A DNA stretch of 25,496 nucleotides, from positions 1-25,496 of the IMG/VR virus record IMGVR_UViG_3300017917_001241. The stretch is one strand, 5' to 3'. Of this stretch, positions 12,943 through 20,193 are shown one piece after another; within the stretch, counting starts at the first letter, position 1, and each line of letters opens with the position of its first letter. The stretch is from a virus. Both the position numbers and the translations under genes were made by a program. The notes beneath the pieces are model-generated. The model saw only the letters and a program-made list of their open reading frames with translations, made no database searches and was not told the origin of the DNA.

Positions 12943-15900
12943 ATGGCACTAGTATCTCCAGGTATTGAAATTACCGTAACAGATGAAAGTCAATATGTCC
13001 CCGGCGCAGTAGGTACTGTTCCGTTAATCATAATGGCAACTGCACAGGACAAGTCAAATCCGTCCGGCGGATCAGCAACAGACACCACTGCTGCCCGTGC
13101 TGGAAAATTACTAACTTATAGCAGTCAGCGTGAACTTATTGCTGCAATGGGATATCCCACTTTCCAGCAAAGTGCAGCTGGCACTCCATTAAACGGCGAC
13201 GAAAGAAACGAATACGGCTTAATGACCGCATACAGTATCTTAGGTAACGTAAACAGAATTTACGCTATTCGCGCAGACGTAGATTTAAATGAATTAGAAG
13301 GAACCAGTGTTCGCCCAACCGGCGCAGTAGCCAACGGTACTCACTGGTTAGACTTAACTGAAAGTGTTTGGGGAATTAACGAATGGGACGCTATCAATGG
13401 TGAATTCAATTTAAAGACCCCACTTTTAGTTACCAACACAGCCGATCAAACTTTAAGCGGCGGAATTTATGTACCAAACGGTGATATTGGACAAATTGGT
13501 AGCTACGCTGTAAGTTTTGGTACTGGAAGCAACGCAATCTTATTTTATAAAAACAGAAACAACACTTGGGTAAGAATTGGTACAGACGCCTGGGCACAAA
13601 GCTGGGCCACTATCAGAGGAACAGTAACTTTTGCAACCAGCTCAACAACAGCTATTCCCGCAAGCTCGCCGGCAGCATCGTTAACTATTAACGGAACTTC
13701 GGTTACTGTTGGTAATACTGGCTCGTCTAGAACAATTGCTCAAGTTGTTAGTGCTATCAATAGTGCAGCAATTACTGGTGTTAGCGCAGCATATATTGAT
13801 AATAGATTAGAGATCTATGCAACAGATGCAGCCGCAAGCAATGGAGTAACTGCTGACGGTAAAATTACTATTTCAAATGCATCTGGAACACCAATGGCCA
13901 GCTTAGGTCTTGGCACATCCGGTAGCACATACGCTAAACCAACATTGACCTTTGGTACCTTTGCTGAAATTCCAAGCTGGCGTAATACCGACACTGTTCC
14001 GCGTCCAAGCGGAAGTGTGTTTATGAAAGTGGGAGCAACTGGTAACGGTTCGGATGTAGTTATCAAACGCTACAGCAGCACCACAGAAACTTTTGCTACC
14101 TTGGCTACGGAATTTTTTAACAGAGCAGAAGATGCACTATACGGATTAGATCCAGCCGGTGGCGGTAACGGAATCGTTGCTGGTACAGTATGGCTAGCAT
14201 GGGATCCGTTGCGAGATGACACAGATGGATTTAAACCATTCCGTCGTAGAGTAACTGGCCAAACTGTAGTAAGTGGATCAGTGTTGGCATCTTCGCCGTT
14301 TACTGCTAGTGACGAATTAACAATTGGTGTAACATCAATTGGTTCGCCAAATATCACTGAATATACAGTTACCTTGTCGGGAACAACGCCCGCAAGCTTT
14401 GTAGCTGACGTATTGGCATTGGATATTCCTGAATTAAACATTAGTGTGTCAAATGGTATCATTACTTTCACACACATTTATGGCGGTGACATTTATCTAA
14501 CTGATATAACTGGTACTCCTACCGCAGATGCAGGTTTTACTAGCAACACCAACGGAACAATTGCATACGGAAGTACACTAGCCTTAACTAACTGGGAATC
14601 GTTAACTTATACTTACAGTACCACAGAGCCATATCAAGCTCCGGCCGATGGCACATTATGGTATTACAGCGATCCTGCTAGCGTTGATATTATGATCAAT
14701 GATATTGGCGGTTGGAAAGGTTATAGAAGTTCGTACTGGACAGGTAAAACAGATGCAAGAGGTTATGCACTAGCTGATACTGATCCAAATGGAGTTATTG
14801 TAAGTGCCAGTAAGCCACAGTTCCAGAGCGACGGAGTAACTGCGCTAGTAGCAGGCGATCTATGGCTAGATAGCGGTGATTTAGAGAACTATCCATCATT
14901 ATATCGTTACGATGGAATGGACTGGATCTTGATCGATAACACAGATCAAGTTGGACAAAATGGTATTGTATTTGCCGATGCACGTTGGGATACCGACGGA
15001 ACTACCGATGTTATTACCGGAAGCTTGCCATCAATTACCGATCTACTAGCTAGCAACTACATCGATCAGGATGCACCTGATTACAGATTATATCCGCGCG
15101 GTATGTTGTTGTTTAATACTCGTAGAAGCGGATACAATGTTAAGCAATTTGTAAGTAACAAGTTTAATTCGCAGGCGTACCCAGATTTGCCAGCAGTCCC
15201 GGGCGCAGGCAGCAACTTGCCTACTGTTAAGGATACATGGCAAACAGCAAGCGGTCTAAAAGCAAATGGCAGTCCATACATGGGTCGCCAAGCACAAAGA
15301 CAAATGGTAGTTGCAGCAATGCAGGCAGCGTTAATTGCTAATACTGAAGTGCGCGAAGATCAATATCAGTTTAACTTGATAGCTTGCCCTGGTTATCCTG
15401 AACTAATTGACGAAATGGTAGCACTAAACAACGATCGTTCGCAGACTGCGTTTGTTGTTGGTGATACACCAATGCGTCTTGCACCTAATGCAATTGATAT
15501 TGCTAATTGGAGCAATAACACCAATGGTGATGGATTAGCAACAGCAAGTCCGTATCTAGGAGTTTACTATCCATGCGGACAAACTAGCGATCTACAAGGA
15601 AACACCATTGTAGTACCTGCTAGCCATATGGCCTTGCGTACTATTATCTTCAACGATAATGTAAGCTATCAATGGTTTGCACCAGCTGGTACACGCCGCG
15701 GTTTAGTTGACAATGCAAGTAACATTGGTTACATTGATGCAATGACTGGGGAATTTACATTTGACGGTATTCGCCAAGGTCTAAGAGATACGTTATACGA
15801 AAATCGTATCAATCCTATCACCAATTTACCTGGCATTGGATTAGTGGTGTGGGGTCAGAAGACCAGAAACCCAGGTTCGAGCAGTTTAGATCGTATCAAT

Positions 15901-16209
15901 GTAGCAAGATTAGTGAATTATTTACGCACTATTTTAGCTACTGCTGGAAATGCATTCTTGTTTGAACCAAACGACAAGATTACAAGAGATCAGATCTCTA
16001 ACATTATCAGCGGCGCTATTAACGACTTGGTTGCTAAACGTGGAGTATACGATTATCTTGTTGTGTGTGACGATACAAACAACACACCAACACGTATAGC
16101 ACGTAACGAGCTTTATGTTGATATTGCAATTGAACCAATGAAAGATGTTGAATTTATTTACATCCCAATTCGTTTAAAGAACCCAGGTGATATTGCAGCA
16201 GGAGTATAA
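12943..16209 (+). CDS. gp18: Enlarged tail sheath protein gp18
   Basis: 1088 residues from ATG 12943 (AAGGA upstream); T4 gp18 has 659. Residues 1-170 (MALVSPGIEITVTDES, VPLIIMATAQDKSNP, NEYGLMTAYSILGNVNRIYAIRAD) and residues about 800-1088 (FNLIACPGYPELIDEMVALN, RRGLVDNASNIGYID, NVARLVNYLRTILATAGNAF, VEFIYIPIRLKNPGDIAAGV) are the conserved sheath core that polymerises and contracts around the tube. The extra material lies between. Residues 247-326 and 457-538 look like two copies of a flagellin hook-IN-like module (LTINGTSVTV ... AINSAAITGVSAAYIDNRLE, and a more divergent second copy). Residues 630-670 hold GDLWLD..SLYRYDGMDWILIDN. These insertions probably project from the contracted and extended sheath surface. 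Confidence 0.93.
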   Translation: MALVSPGIEITVTDESQYVPGAVGTVPLIIMATAQDKSNPSGGSATDTTAARAGKLLTYSSQRELIAAMGYPTFQQSAAGTPLNGDERNEYGLMTAYSILGNVNRIYAIRADVDLNELEGTSVRPTGAVANGTHWLDLTESVWGINEWDAINGEFNLKTPLLVTNTADQTLSGGIYVPNGDIGQIGSYAVSFGTGSNAILFYKNRNNTWVRIGTDAWAQSWATIRGTVTFATSSTTAIPASSPAASLTINGTSVTVGNTGSSRTIAQVVSAINSAAITGVSAAYIDNRLEIYATDAAASNGVTADGKITISNASGTPMASLGLGTSGSTYAKPTLTFGTFAEIPSWRNTDTVPRPSGSVFMKVGATGNGSDVVIKRYSSTTETFATLATEFFNRAEDALYGLDPAGGGNGIVAGTVWLAWDPLRDDTDGFKPFRRRVTGQTVVSGSVLASSPFTASDELTIGVTSIGSPNITEYTVTLSGTTPASFVADVLALDIPELNISVSNGIITFTHIYGGDIYLTDITGTPTADAGFTSNTNGTIAYGSTLALTNWESLTYTYSTTEPYQAPADGTLWYYSDPASVDIMINDIGGWKGYRSSYWTGKTDARGYALADTDPNGVIVSASKPQFQSDGVTALVAGDLWLDSGDLENYPSLYRYDGMDWILIDNTDQVGQNGIVFADARWDTDGTTDVITGSLPSITDLLASNYIDQDAPDYRLYPRGMLLFNTRRSGYNVKQFVSNKFNSQAYPDLPAVPGAGSNLPTVKDTWQTASGLKANGSPYMGRQAQRQMVVAAMQAALIANTEVREDQYQFNLIACPGYPELIDEMVALNNDRSQTAFVVGDTPMRLAPNAIDIANWSNNTNGDGLATASPYLGVYYPCGQTSDLQGNTIVVPASHMALRTIIFNDNVSYQWFAPAGTRRGLVDNASNIGYIDAMTGEFTFDGIRQGLRDTLYENRINPITNLPGIGLVVWGQKTRNPGSSSLDRINVARLVNYLRTILATAGNAFLFEPNDKITRDQISNIISGAINDLVAKRGVYDYLVVCDDTNNTPTRIARNELYVDIAIEPMKDVEFIYIPIRLKNPGDIAAGV

Positions 16210-16210
16210 T

Positions 16211-16276
16211 ATGGGTATATATTGGAGCCCGGTGGGCTCCAATAGAATCCAAGAAAATTTTGGTAAATACCTATAA
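16211..16276 (+). CDS. Possible 21-codon small ORF between sheath and tube genes
   Basis: ATG 16211 opens two bases after the sheath stop codon, with AGGAG (16200-16204) six bases upstream. It runs 21 codons (MGIYWSPVGSNRIQENFGKY, then Leu) to TAA 16274-16276. An 11-bp perfect inverted repeat lies inside it and the gp19 late element overlaps its end. The AGGAG also encodes the end of gp18, so it could be accidental. The ORF is too short to judge by composition. Confidence 0.25.
   Translation: MGIYWSPVGSNRIQENFGKYL
16220..16244 (+). other. Perfect 11-bp hairpin between gp18 and gp19
   Basis: TATTGGAGCCC (16220-16230), loop GGT, and GGGCTCCAATA (16234-16244) form a perfect inverted repeat. 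No T-run follows, so it is not a standard intrinsic terminator. It may be an RNA-processing or stabilising structure, or a partial attenuator between two highly expressed genes. Confidence 0.7.
16262..16269 (+). promoter_or_regulatory. Late-type promoter element for the tube gene
   Basis: GGTAAATA followed by C. Predicted +1 is about 16275, with a 14-nt leader containing AGGAG (16278-16282) before ATG 16289. This gives the tube its own transcript in addition to read-through from the sheath gene. Confidence 0.55.
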
Positions 16277-16288
16277 CAGGAGATAAAA

Positions 16289-16912
16289 ATGGCAATTGCC
16301 TCACTAAACAAATTTACAGTTCCTTTAGCAACAAACCAGAGTGCCAGCACACAAGGTTTGTTAATGCCAAAGTTAAAATATCGCTTCCGTGCTGTATTTG
16401 AAAATTTTGGTGTTAGTACCGATCGTGTTGAGCTAACAAAACAAGTCGAAAGCATCAGTCGTCCTAATTTGAACATGAACCCCTTTACTATTGATGTGTA
16501 CAACTCAAAGGTAAATTTGGTTGGTAAGCCAAGTTGGGAAGCAGTTACCGTTACACTACGCGATGATGCAGGCGGCAATGTAAGTAAACTAGTTGGTGAA
16601 CAGATTCAGAAACAATTTGATTTTGCAGAACAAAGTTCAGCAGCATCTGGCATCGATTATAAATTTGTTCTTAAGTTCGAAATGCTAGACGGCGGCAATG
16701 GTGTAAATCAGCCAAACGTATTAGAAACTTGGGAACTATATGGTGCATTACTAAGTACTGTTAATTATGGCGACATGAGTTACGGTGAAAGCGCACCAGC
16801 AACAATTCAATTGTCGGTTATGTACGACAATGCAATCCAGAGCCCAACTGGTACCGGAATTGGTACTTTGGTTGGACGAACACTTGGTACAACTATTACT
16901 GGTGTAGTTTAA
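16289..16912 (+). CDS. gp19: Tail tube protein gp19
   Basis: 207 residues; AGGAG six bases before the ATG. After a short leader come the tube-fold strands KYRFRAVFENFG, ELTKQVESISRPNLNMNPFTI, VNLVGKPSWEAVTVTLRDD and FVLKFEMLDG. The region ending WELYGALLSTVNYGDMSYGE..ATIQLSVMYDNA is the typical final beta-sheet of T4-like tube proteins. T4 gp19 is 163 residues and stacks as hexamers to form the inner tube; the sheath gene immediately upstream gives the conserved 18-19 order. A strong terminator follows the stop codon by 26 bp. Beyond YDNA the protein has a short Gly/Thr-rich tail (SPTGTGIGTLVGRTLGTTI) not needed for the tube fold. Confidence 0.92.
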   Translation: MAIASLNKFTVPLATNQSASTQGLLMPKLKYRFRAVFENFGVSTDRVELTKQVESISRPNLNMNPFTIDVYNSKVNLVGKPSWEAVTVTLRDDAGGNVSKLVGEQIQKQFDFAEQSSAASGIDYKFVLKFEMLDGGNGVNQPNVLETWELYGALLSTVNYGDMSYGESAPATIQLSVMYDNAIQSPTGTGIGTLVGRTLGTTITGVV

Positions 16913-16938
16913 TACTAACTTTTAGCAATAAAAGATTA

Positions 16939-16966
16939 AAGCCTGGTTTACCCCAGGCTTTTTTTT
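16939..16966 (+). terminator. Strong intrinsic terminator after gp19
   Basis: An 8-bp perfect stem, AAGCCTGG (16939-16946) with CCAGGCTT (16953-16960), loop TTTACC, followed by a run of eight T (16959-16966). It isolates the tube transcript from the following genes, which have their own late element three bases later. Confidence 0.92.
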
Positions 16967-16968
16967 GA

Positions 16969-16976
16969 CATAAATA
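16969..16976 (+). promoter_or_regulatory. Late-type promoter element for the tube-fold paralogue
   Basis: CATAAATA directly after the gp19 terminator. Predicted +1 is about 16982, leaving an 11-nt leader with a weak GGA site before ATG 16993. A TTGACA (16965-16970) overlaps it, but no good -10 stands 16-18 bp downstream. Confidence 0.55.
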
Positions 16977-16992
16977 ATTAAAATGGATTTAT

Positions 16993-18633
16993 ATGCCTAA
17001 TATTTTTGATGGATTTTTAAAACAAGTAGCCCAAGGCGACAGCATAAAAGACTACAGACATGCGTCGAGGCTGTTTGTTGACAATAATTACGAGCGGTCG
17101 CCTAAGTATACATGGCTATTTCATGTGTACTTTGATCTAAACCCAGAATTTACCACTATGGCCAGAGATCAGCAAATTGCCGCCGGCATGCTAGTTAAAT
17201 CGGCTGACTTACCACGTTTTCGAATTGATGCTAAAACGTATAACAATTATAACAGACCGTCTATAGTTCAAAGTAAAGTACGTTACGAAGATATTAATAT
17301 AACATTCCACGACGATTCTGCCAATATTATACGAAAGTTATGGTTTGATTACTATAACTTTTACTATAGGGACATGGACAACAACTACGGCGATGCCACT
17401 GGGAGTTTGAATGATATATATTTGGCTCCTAACAAACAGGTATTAGGGCGTAGAGCATTGTTCAATAGATTTGGATACAGCCCACGTACCAACGGATTCA
17501 AAAATCAGTTTATTCAAGCTATTAGAATCTATAGCTTGCATCAAAAAAGGTTCAGTGAATACACATTATTAAATCCAATAATTACATCGTATAGACACGG
17601 ATCACACGTTAACGGTCAAGACAGTACTATGGAAAACACAATGACCATTTCGTACGAAACAGTTCTTTATGCAGGTGGTTCAACTAAAGTGGCCAGAGGA
17701 TTTGCAGATTTGTATTATGACAAATCACCTAGTCCACTTACACCAGCTGGCGGCGGCACCAATAGCATATTAGGACCTGGTGGTATTGTTAATGTATTAG
17801 ATGAAGTTATTACCGATGGTGCCGGCGGCAACTGGGGAAGCTCTGCGTTTAAGTTAGTTCGCGGATATCAAAAAAATAAAAATGTTGACTTGGCAAATCT
17901 TGCACAAGGAGAATTGGTACAAGCATTTACTAACATTTTACGCAACGGGGGGAATACCGGGCAACTAAGTCTTGGTACAGCGTTAAATGCTACATACATT
18001 CCCTATAGAGGAGTGCAGGCAGGTATTGGAACAGGATTTCAATCACCGTTAGCCACACAAACTATAGCAGCACCGGGTAGTGTTAACAGCAACGGGCTTA
18101 ATATTACTGCGGCTGCATCGGCTATAACAGGAGGAATAACTGGCGCATTGTCTAGTAATCCATTGGCTAGTTCTGGTTCAAATATTTCAGGTGTAGTAAC
18201 CAACCCACAAGGATTACTACAAGGAGCCAACTTGAACAAAGTGGTTGATATTGCTAAAGGTGCAGGAAATCAGTTGATTGCAACAGCAAGTCGATTAATA
18301 CCCACAGATAGTTTTACTGCAGGAATACAAGCTGCTAATCAAAGAAAGAAAGATTTAGCTGACACCGATTCGTCTAAAACCTTACAAGAAGGACTAGGTA
18401 AAACACAAGCATTCTTTACTAGCACCGGGTCGCAGGGCGCTGTGACAACTTTTCAGACTGGCACAAATAATCTTGTACAATCAGTTAATGCATTGGCTAC
18501 GACCCCGTTTAAAAATTTACAGTTTGGCGCTAGCCCACAGGTGGCAGATAATTTAACTTCTGGATATTTTTCAGCTCCATCGGCTGCTAACTATACCGGC
18601 AATACTTCCACTAATCCCGCACAGTCAGCATGA
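16993..18633 (+). CDS. Tail-tube-fold structural protein (tube paralogue or tube initiator-like) with long C-terminus
   Basis: 546 residues. Residues 35-250 follow the tube-protein pattern: KYTWLFHVYFDLNP, LVKSADLPRFRIDAKTYNNY, VQSKVRYEDINITFHDDSAN, LWFDYYNFYYRDMD, and later IRIYSLHQKRFSEYTLLNPI then MENTMTISYETVLYAGG. The same order of strands is seen in gp19 just upstream and in T4 gp54/gp48-type tube-initiator proteins. Residues 260-546 are Gly/Ala/Asn/Ser-rich and low in complexity (AAASAITGGITGALSS), unlike any baseplate domain I recognise. It probably forms a ring at the end of the tube or in the baseplate. The last bases overlap the next gene (ATGA). Confidence 0.65.
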   Translation: MPNIFDGFLKQVAQGDSIKDYRHASRLFVDNNYERSPKYTWLFHVYFDLNPEFTTMARDQQIAAGMLVKSADLPRFRIDAKTYNNYNRPSIVQSKVRYEDINITFHDDSANIIRKLWFDYYNFYYRDMDNNYGDATGSLNDIYLAPNKQVLGRRALFNRFGYSPRTNGFKNQFIQAIRIYSLHQKRFSEYTLLNPIITSYRHGSHVNGQDSTMENTMTISYETVLYAGGSTKVARGFADLYYDKSPSPLTPAGGGTNSILGPGGIVNVLDEVITDGAGGNWGSSAFKLVRGYQKNKNVDLANLAQGELVQAFTNILRNGGNTGQLSLGTALNATYIPYRGVQAGIGTGFQSPLATQTIAAPGSVNSNGLNITAAASAITGGITGALSSNPLASSGSNISGVVTNPQGLLQGANLNKVVDIAKGAGNQLIATASRLIPTDSFTAGIQAANQRKKDLADTDSSKTLQEGLGKTQAFFTSTGSQGAVTTFQTGTNNLVQSVNALATTPFKNLQFGASPQVADNLTSGYFSAPSAANYTGNTSTNPAQSA

Positions 18634-18818
18634 TACAATCTAACAGTAAAATTTTTACTACGACGCTATTTGGTGTAGGAACCAACGACACCGGTGGTAA
18701 CTTAGCAAGTAAAAATCTAACAACACAACAAGAATATCTAGGATCTAGTGGAATTTCAAATTTAGGGACACAATTACCGCGTGTCCCGAGTAATCAACGC
18801 ATAGCCAAGGACAAATAA
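18630..18818 (+). CDS. 62-aa protein, unknown function
   Basis: The ATG overlaps the stop of the tube-fold gene (ATGA), and the next gene begins one base after its stop codon, so it is translationally linked to both. The sequence is Gly/Ser/Thr/Asn-rich (TTLFGVGTNDTGGNL, YLGSSGISNLGTQLPRV) with no membrane segment or cysteine. Such small genes next to tail genes are often minor virion components, but I recognise no family. Confidence 0.65.
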   Translation: MIQSNSKIFTTTLFGVGTNDTGGNLASKNLTTQQEYLGSSGISNLGTQLPRVPSNQRIAKDK

Positions 18819-18819
18819 A

Positions 18820-19221
18820 ATGGTACAAACAACATACCCACAAGCTCCATATCCTACTAATTTAACTGGTGTAAACACCAATGCAATAACTCCTCCTAAT
18901 CCTGATAAATTTTTTAATAATTTTTTTAATTTTCCAGTAGAGGTCAGTACCAATGTAGATGCAGCAGTAGTGGCATATTTTGAGCAGATTGCAGAGAATA
19001 AAGACTCAGCTAAAGCATTGGCTAGTGCAGTAATTTATACAGCAGTGAAACAAGGTATCAATCCGATGAGCGCATTAGATGAATTTAAAAAAATACCAAT
19101 CGGAGAATTAAGTGCATATACTGCATTATTCTTAAACTTTGAAAGAGTTGGTACAAGTTTTCTAGGACTAACAAACCAACCAACTCAGAACAAATACATC
19201 ACAAGGGCTATACTTCCATAA
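18820..19221 (+). CDS. 133-aa conserved phage protein, probably structural
   Basis: 133 residues; AAGGA lies about ten bases before the ATG. A Pro/Asn-rich N-terminus is followed by a helical core: STNVDAAVVAYFEQIAENKD, SAKALASAVIYTAVKQGINP and FLNFERVGTSFLGL, ending KYITRAILP. I recall this layout from T4-like marine phages, where it is a hypothetical protein near head-completion genes; no activity is known to me. Its stop overlaps the gp4 start (TAATG), so it is likely made together with gp4. A small virion or assembly protein is the best guess. Confidence 0.65.
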   Translation: MVQTTYPQAPYPTNLTGVNTNAITPPNPDKFFNNFFNFPVEVSTNVDAAVVAYFEQIAENKDSAKALASAVIYTAVKQGINPMSALDEFKKIPIGELSAYTALFLNFERVGTSFLGLTNQPTQNKYITRAILP

Positions 19222-19664
19222 TGGCAAAGTATGCTAATGGTTTTTATCAAGTATTAAATCCAGACAAATATGTAGGCAAAAAAGTTCCGCACTACAGAAG
19301 CAGCTGGGAGCATAGCTTTATGAGATTTTGCGACAACAACCCATCAATATTACAATGGGCCAGTGAAGCAATACATATTCCTTATCGAAATCCTTTTACT
19401 AACAAAAACACAATATACGTTCCTGATTTTTTAATCATATATCAAAACAAATCTGGCGAAAAAATTGGGGAACTAATCGAAATTAAACCTGGAAAACAAA
19501 CTACCCTAGAGGCCGCCGGGCGAAGCACTAAAGATCAAGCAGCAGCAGTGTTAAACATGTATAAATGGCAAGCAGCCAATGCATGGGCAAATCAAAATGG
19601 ATTAAGGTTCAGAGTGGTTACTGAAACAGATATGTTTACAAATAGTGGTAAACGAGCTCGGTAA
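19221..19664 (+). CDS. gp4: Head completion protein gp4
   Basis: 147 residues, close to T4 gp4 (about 150). The conserved opening is NPDKYVGKK..YRSSWEHSFMRFCDNNPSI, then LQWASEAIHIPYRNPFTNK, YVPDFLIIY, LIEIKPGKQ and YKWQAANAWANQNGLRFRVVTE. P68-D69 and E87-I-K89, with E30, form a PD-(D/E)XK nuclease-like core. In T4, gp4 acts with gp2 to finish DNA-filled heads before tail joining, and the nuclease fold is presumed to trim or protect the DNA end. The gene lies between a small structural gene and gp16, unlike its location in T4. Confidence 0.85.
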   Translation: MAKYANGFYQVLNPDKYVGKKVPHYRSSWEHSFMRFCDNNPSILQWASEAIHIPYRNPFTNKNTIYVPDFLIIYQNKSGEKIGELIEIKPGKQTTLEAAGRSTKDQAAAVLNMYKWQAANAWANQNGLRFRVVTETDMFTNSGKRAR

Positions 19665-19667
19665 ATA
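19660..19667 (+). promoter_or_regulatory. Late-type octamer at the gp4 stop, leaderless geometry for gp16
   Basis: GGTAAATA, the same as before gp19; its TAA (19662-19664) is the gp4 stop. At -13 to -6 it puts +1 on base 19673, the A of the gp16 ATG. No Shine-Dalgarno site lies between. Confidence 0.4.
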
Positions 19668-19672
19668 CGAGC

Positions 19673-20167
19673 ATGACTAAAAAATTATCAGAACTCTTTG
19701 ATCTTCCTGAGATTCCTTCAACGGACTCGGCCGAATCATCGGAAGCATTAAAAACTATCATCGAAAATAAAGATATTATTGCTAGAGTCGACGATGCTAT
19801 TGACAAGATTGATATAGCATTACCTACAGTTCGCGATCTTGAAGCTAGTGATCAGGAAATGGACGAGCTAGCAGATCTAGCTAAATCACGTTTTGAGGAT
19901 CTGATGGATCTTGGCATGAATATGGATCCAAGATTTGGCGGAGTGGTGTTCCAAACAGCAGGCACACTATTAGGACATGCCATTGCTGCTAAAACTGCTA
20001 AAATGGACAAGAAGCTGCGTATGGTACAACTACAGTTGCAAAAAGCCAGATTGGATCACCAGATGAGTAAAGATGACCCCGACAGTAAGCCACTTGATGG
20101 CCAAGGCGTGGTATTGGATCGCAATGAACTGTTAAATCAGATTCTCCAAAAGAACAAAAACACATAA
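19673..20167 (+). CDS. gp16: Terminase small subunit gp16-like
   Basis: 164 residues, equal to T4 gp16 (164). The N-terminal LSELFDLPEIP parallels T4 LLDISDLPGI. The central helical region (FQTAGTLLGHAIAAKTAKMD, KKLRMVQLQLQKARLDHQM) matches the T4 helix pair that builds the gp16 ring. The C-terminal GVVLDRNELLNQIL parallels T4 ATVFMGSPTELMDEIG. T4 gp16 regulates the packaging motor gp17 and recognises replicating DNA; no gp17 lies in the window, so 16 and 17 are separated here. Translation has no clear ribosome site; read-through from gp4 or a leaderless message is possible. Confidence 0.75.
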   Translation: MTKKLSELFDLPEIPSTDSAESSEALKTIIENKDIIARVDDAIDKIDIALPTVRDLEASDQEMDELADLAKSRFEDLMDLGMNMDPRFGGVVFQTAGTLLGHAIAAKTAKMDKKLRMVQLQLQKARLDHQMSKDDPDSKPLDGQGVVLDRNELLNQILQKNKNT

Positions 20168-20170
20168 ATA
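20163..20170 (+). promoter_or_regulatory. Late-type promoter element
   Basis: CATAAATA followed by C; the TAA (20165-20167) is the gp16 stop codon. Predicted +1 is about 20176, leaving an 18-nt leader with AGGA (20182-20185) before ATG 20194. Confidence 0.6.
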
Positions 20171-20193
20171 CTCTATAAAACAGGATAAAACCT

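Noticed and set aside
16965-16993. TTGACA after the gp19 terminator as a sigma-70 promoter
   Set aside because: The hexamers 17 or 18 bp downstream (TTTATA, TTATAT) match the -10 at only three positions; the overlapping CATAAATA late element is a better explanation.
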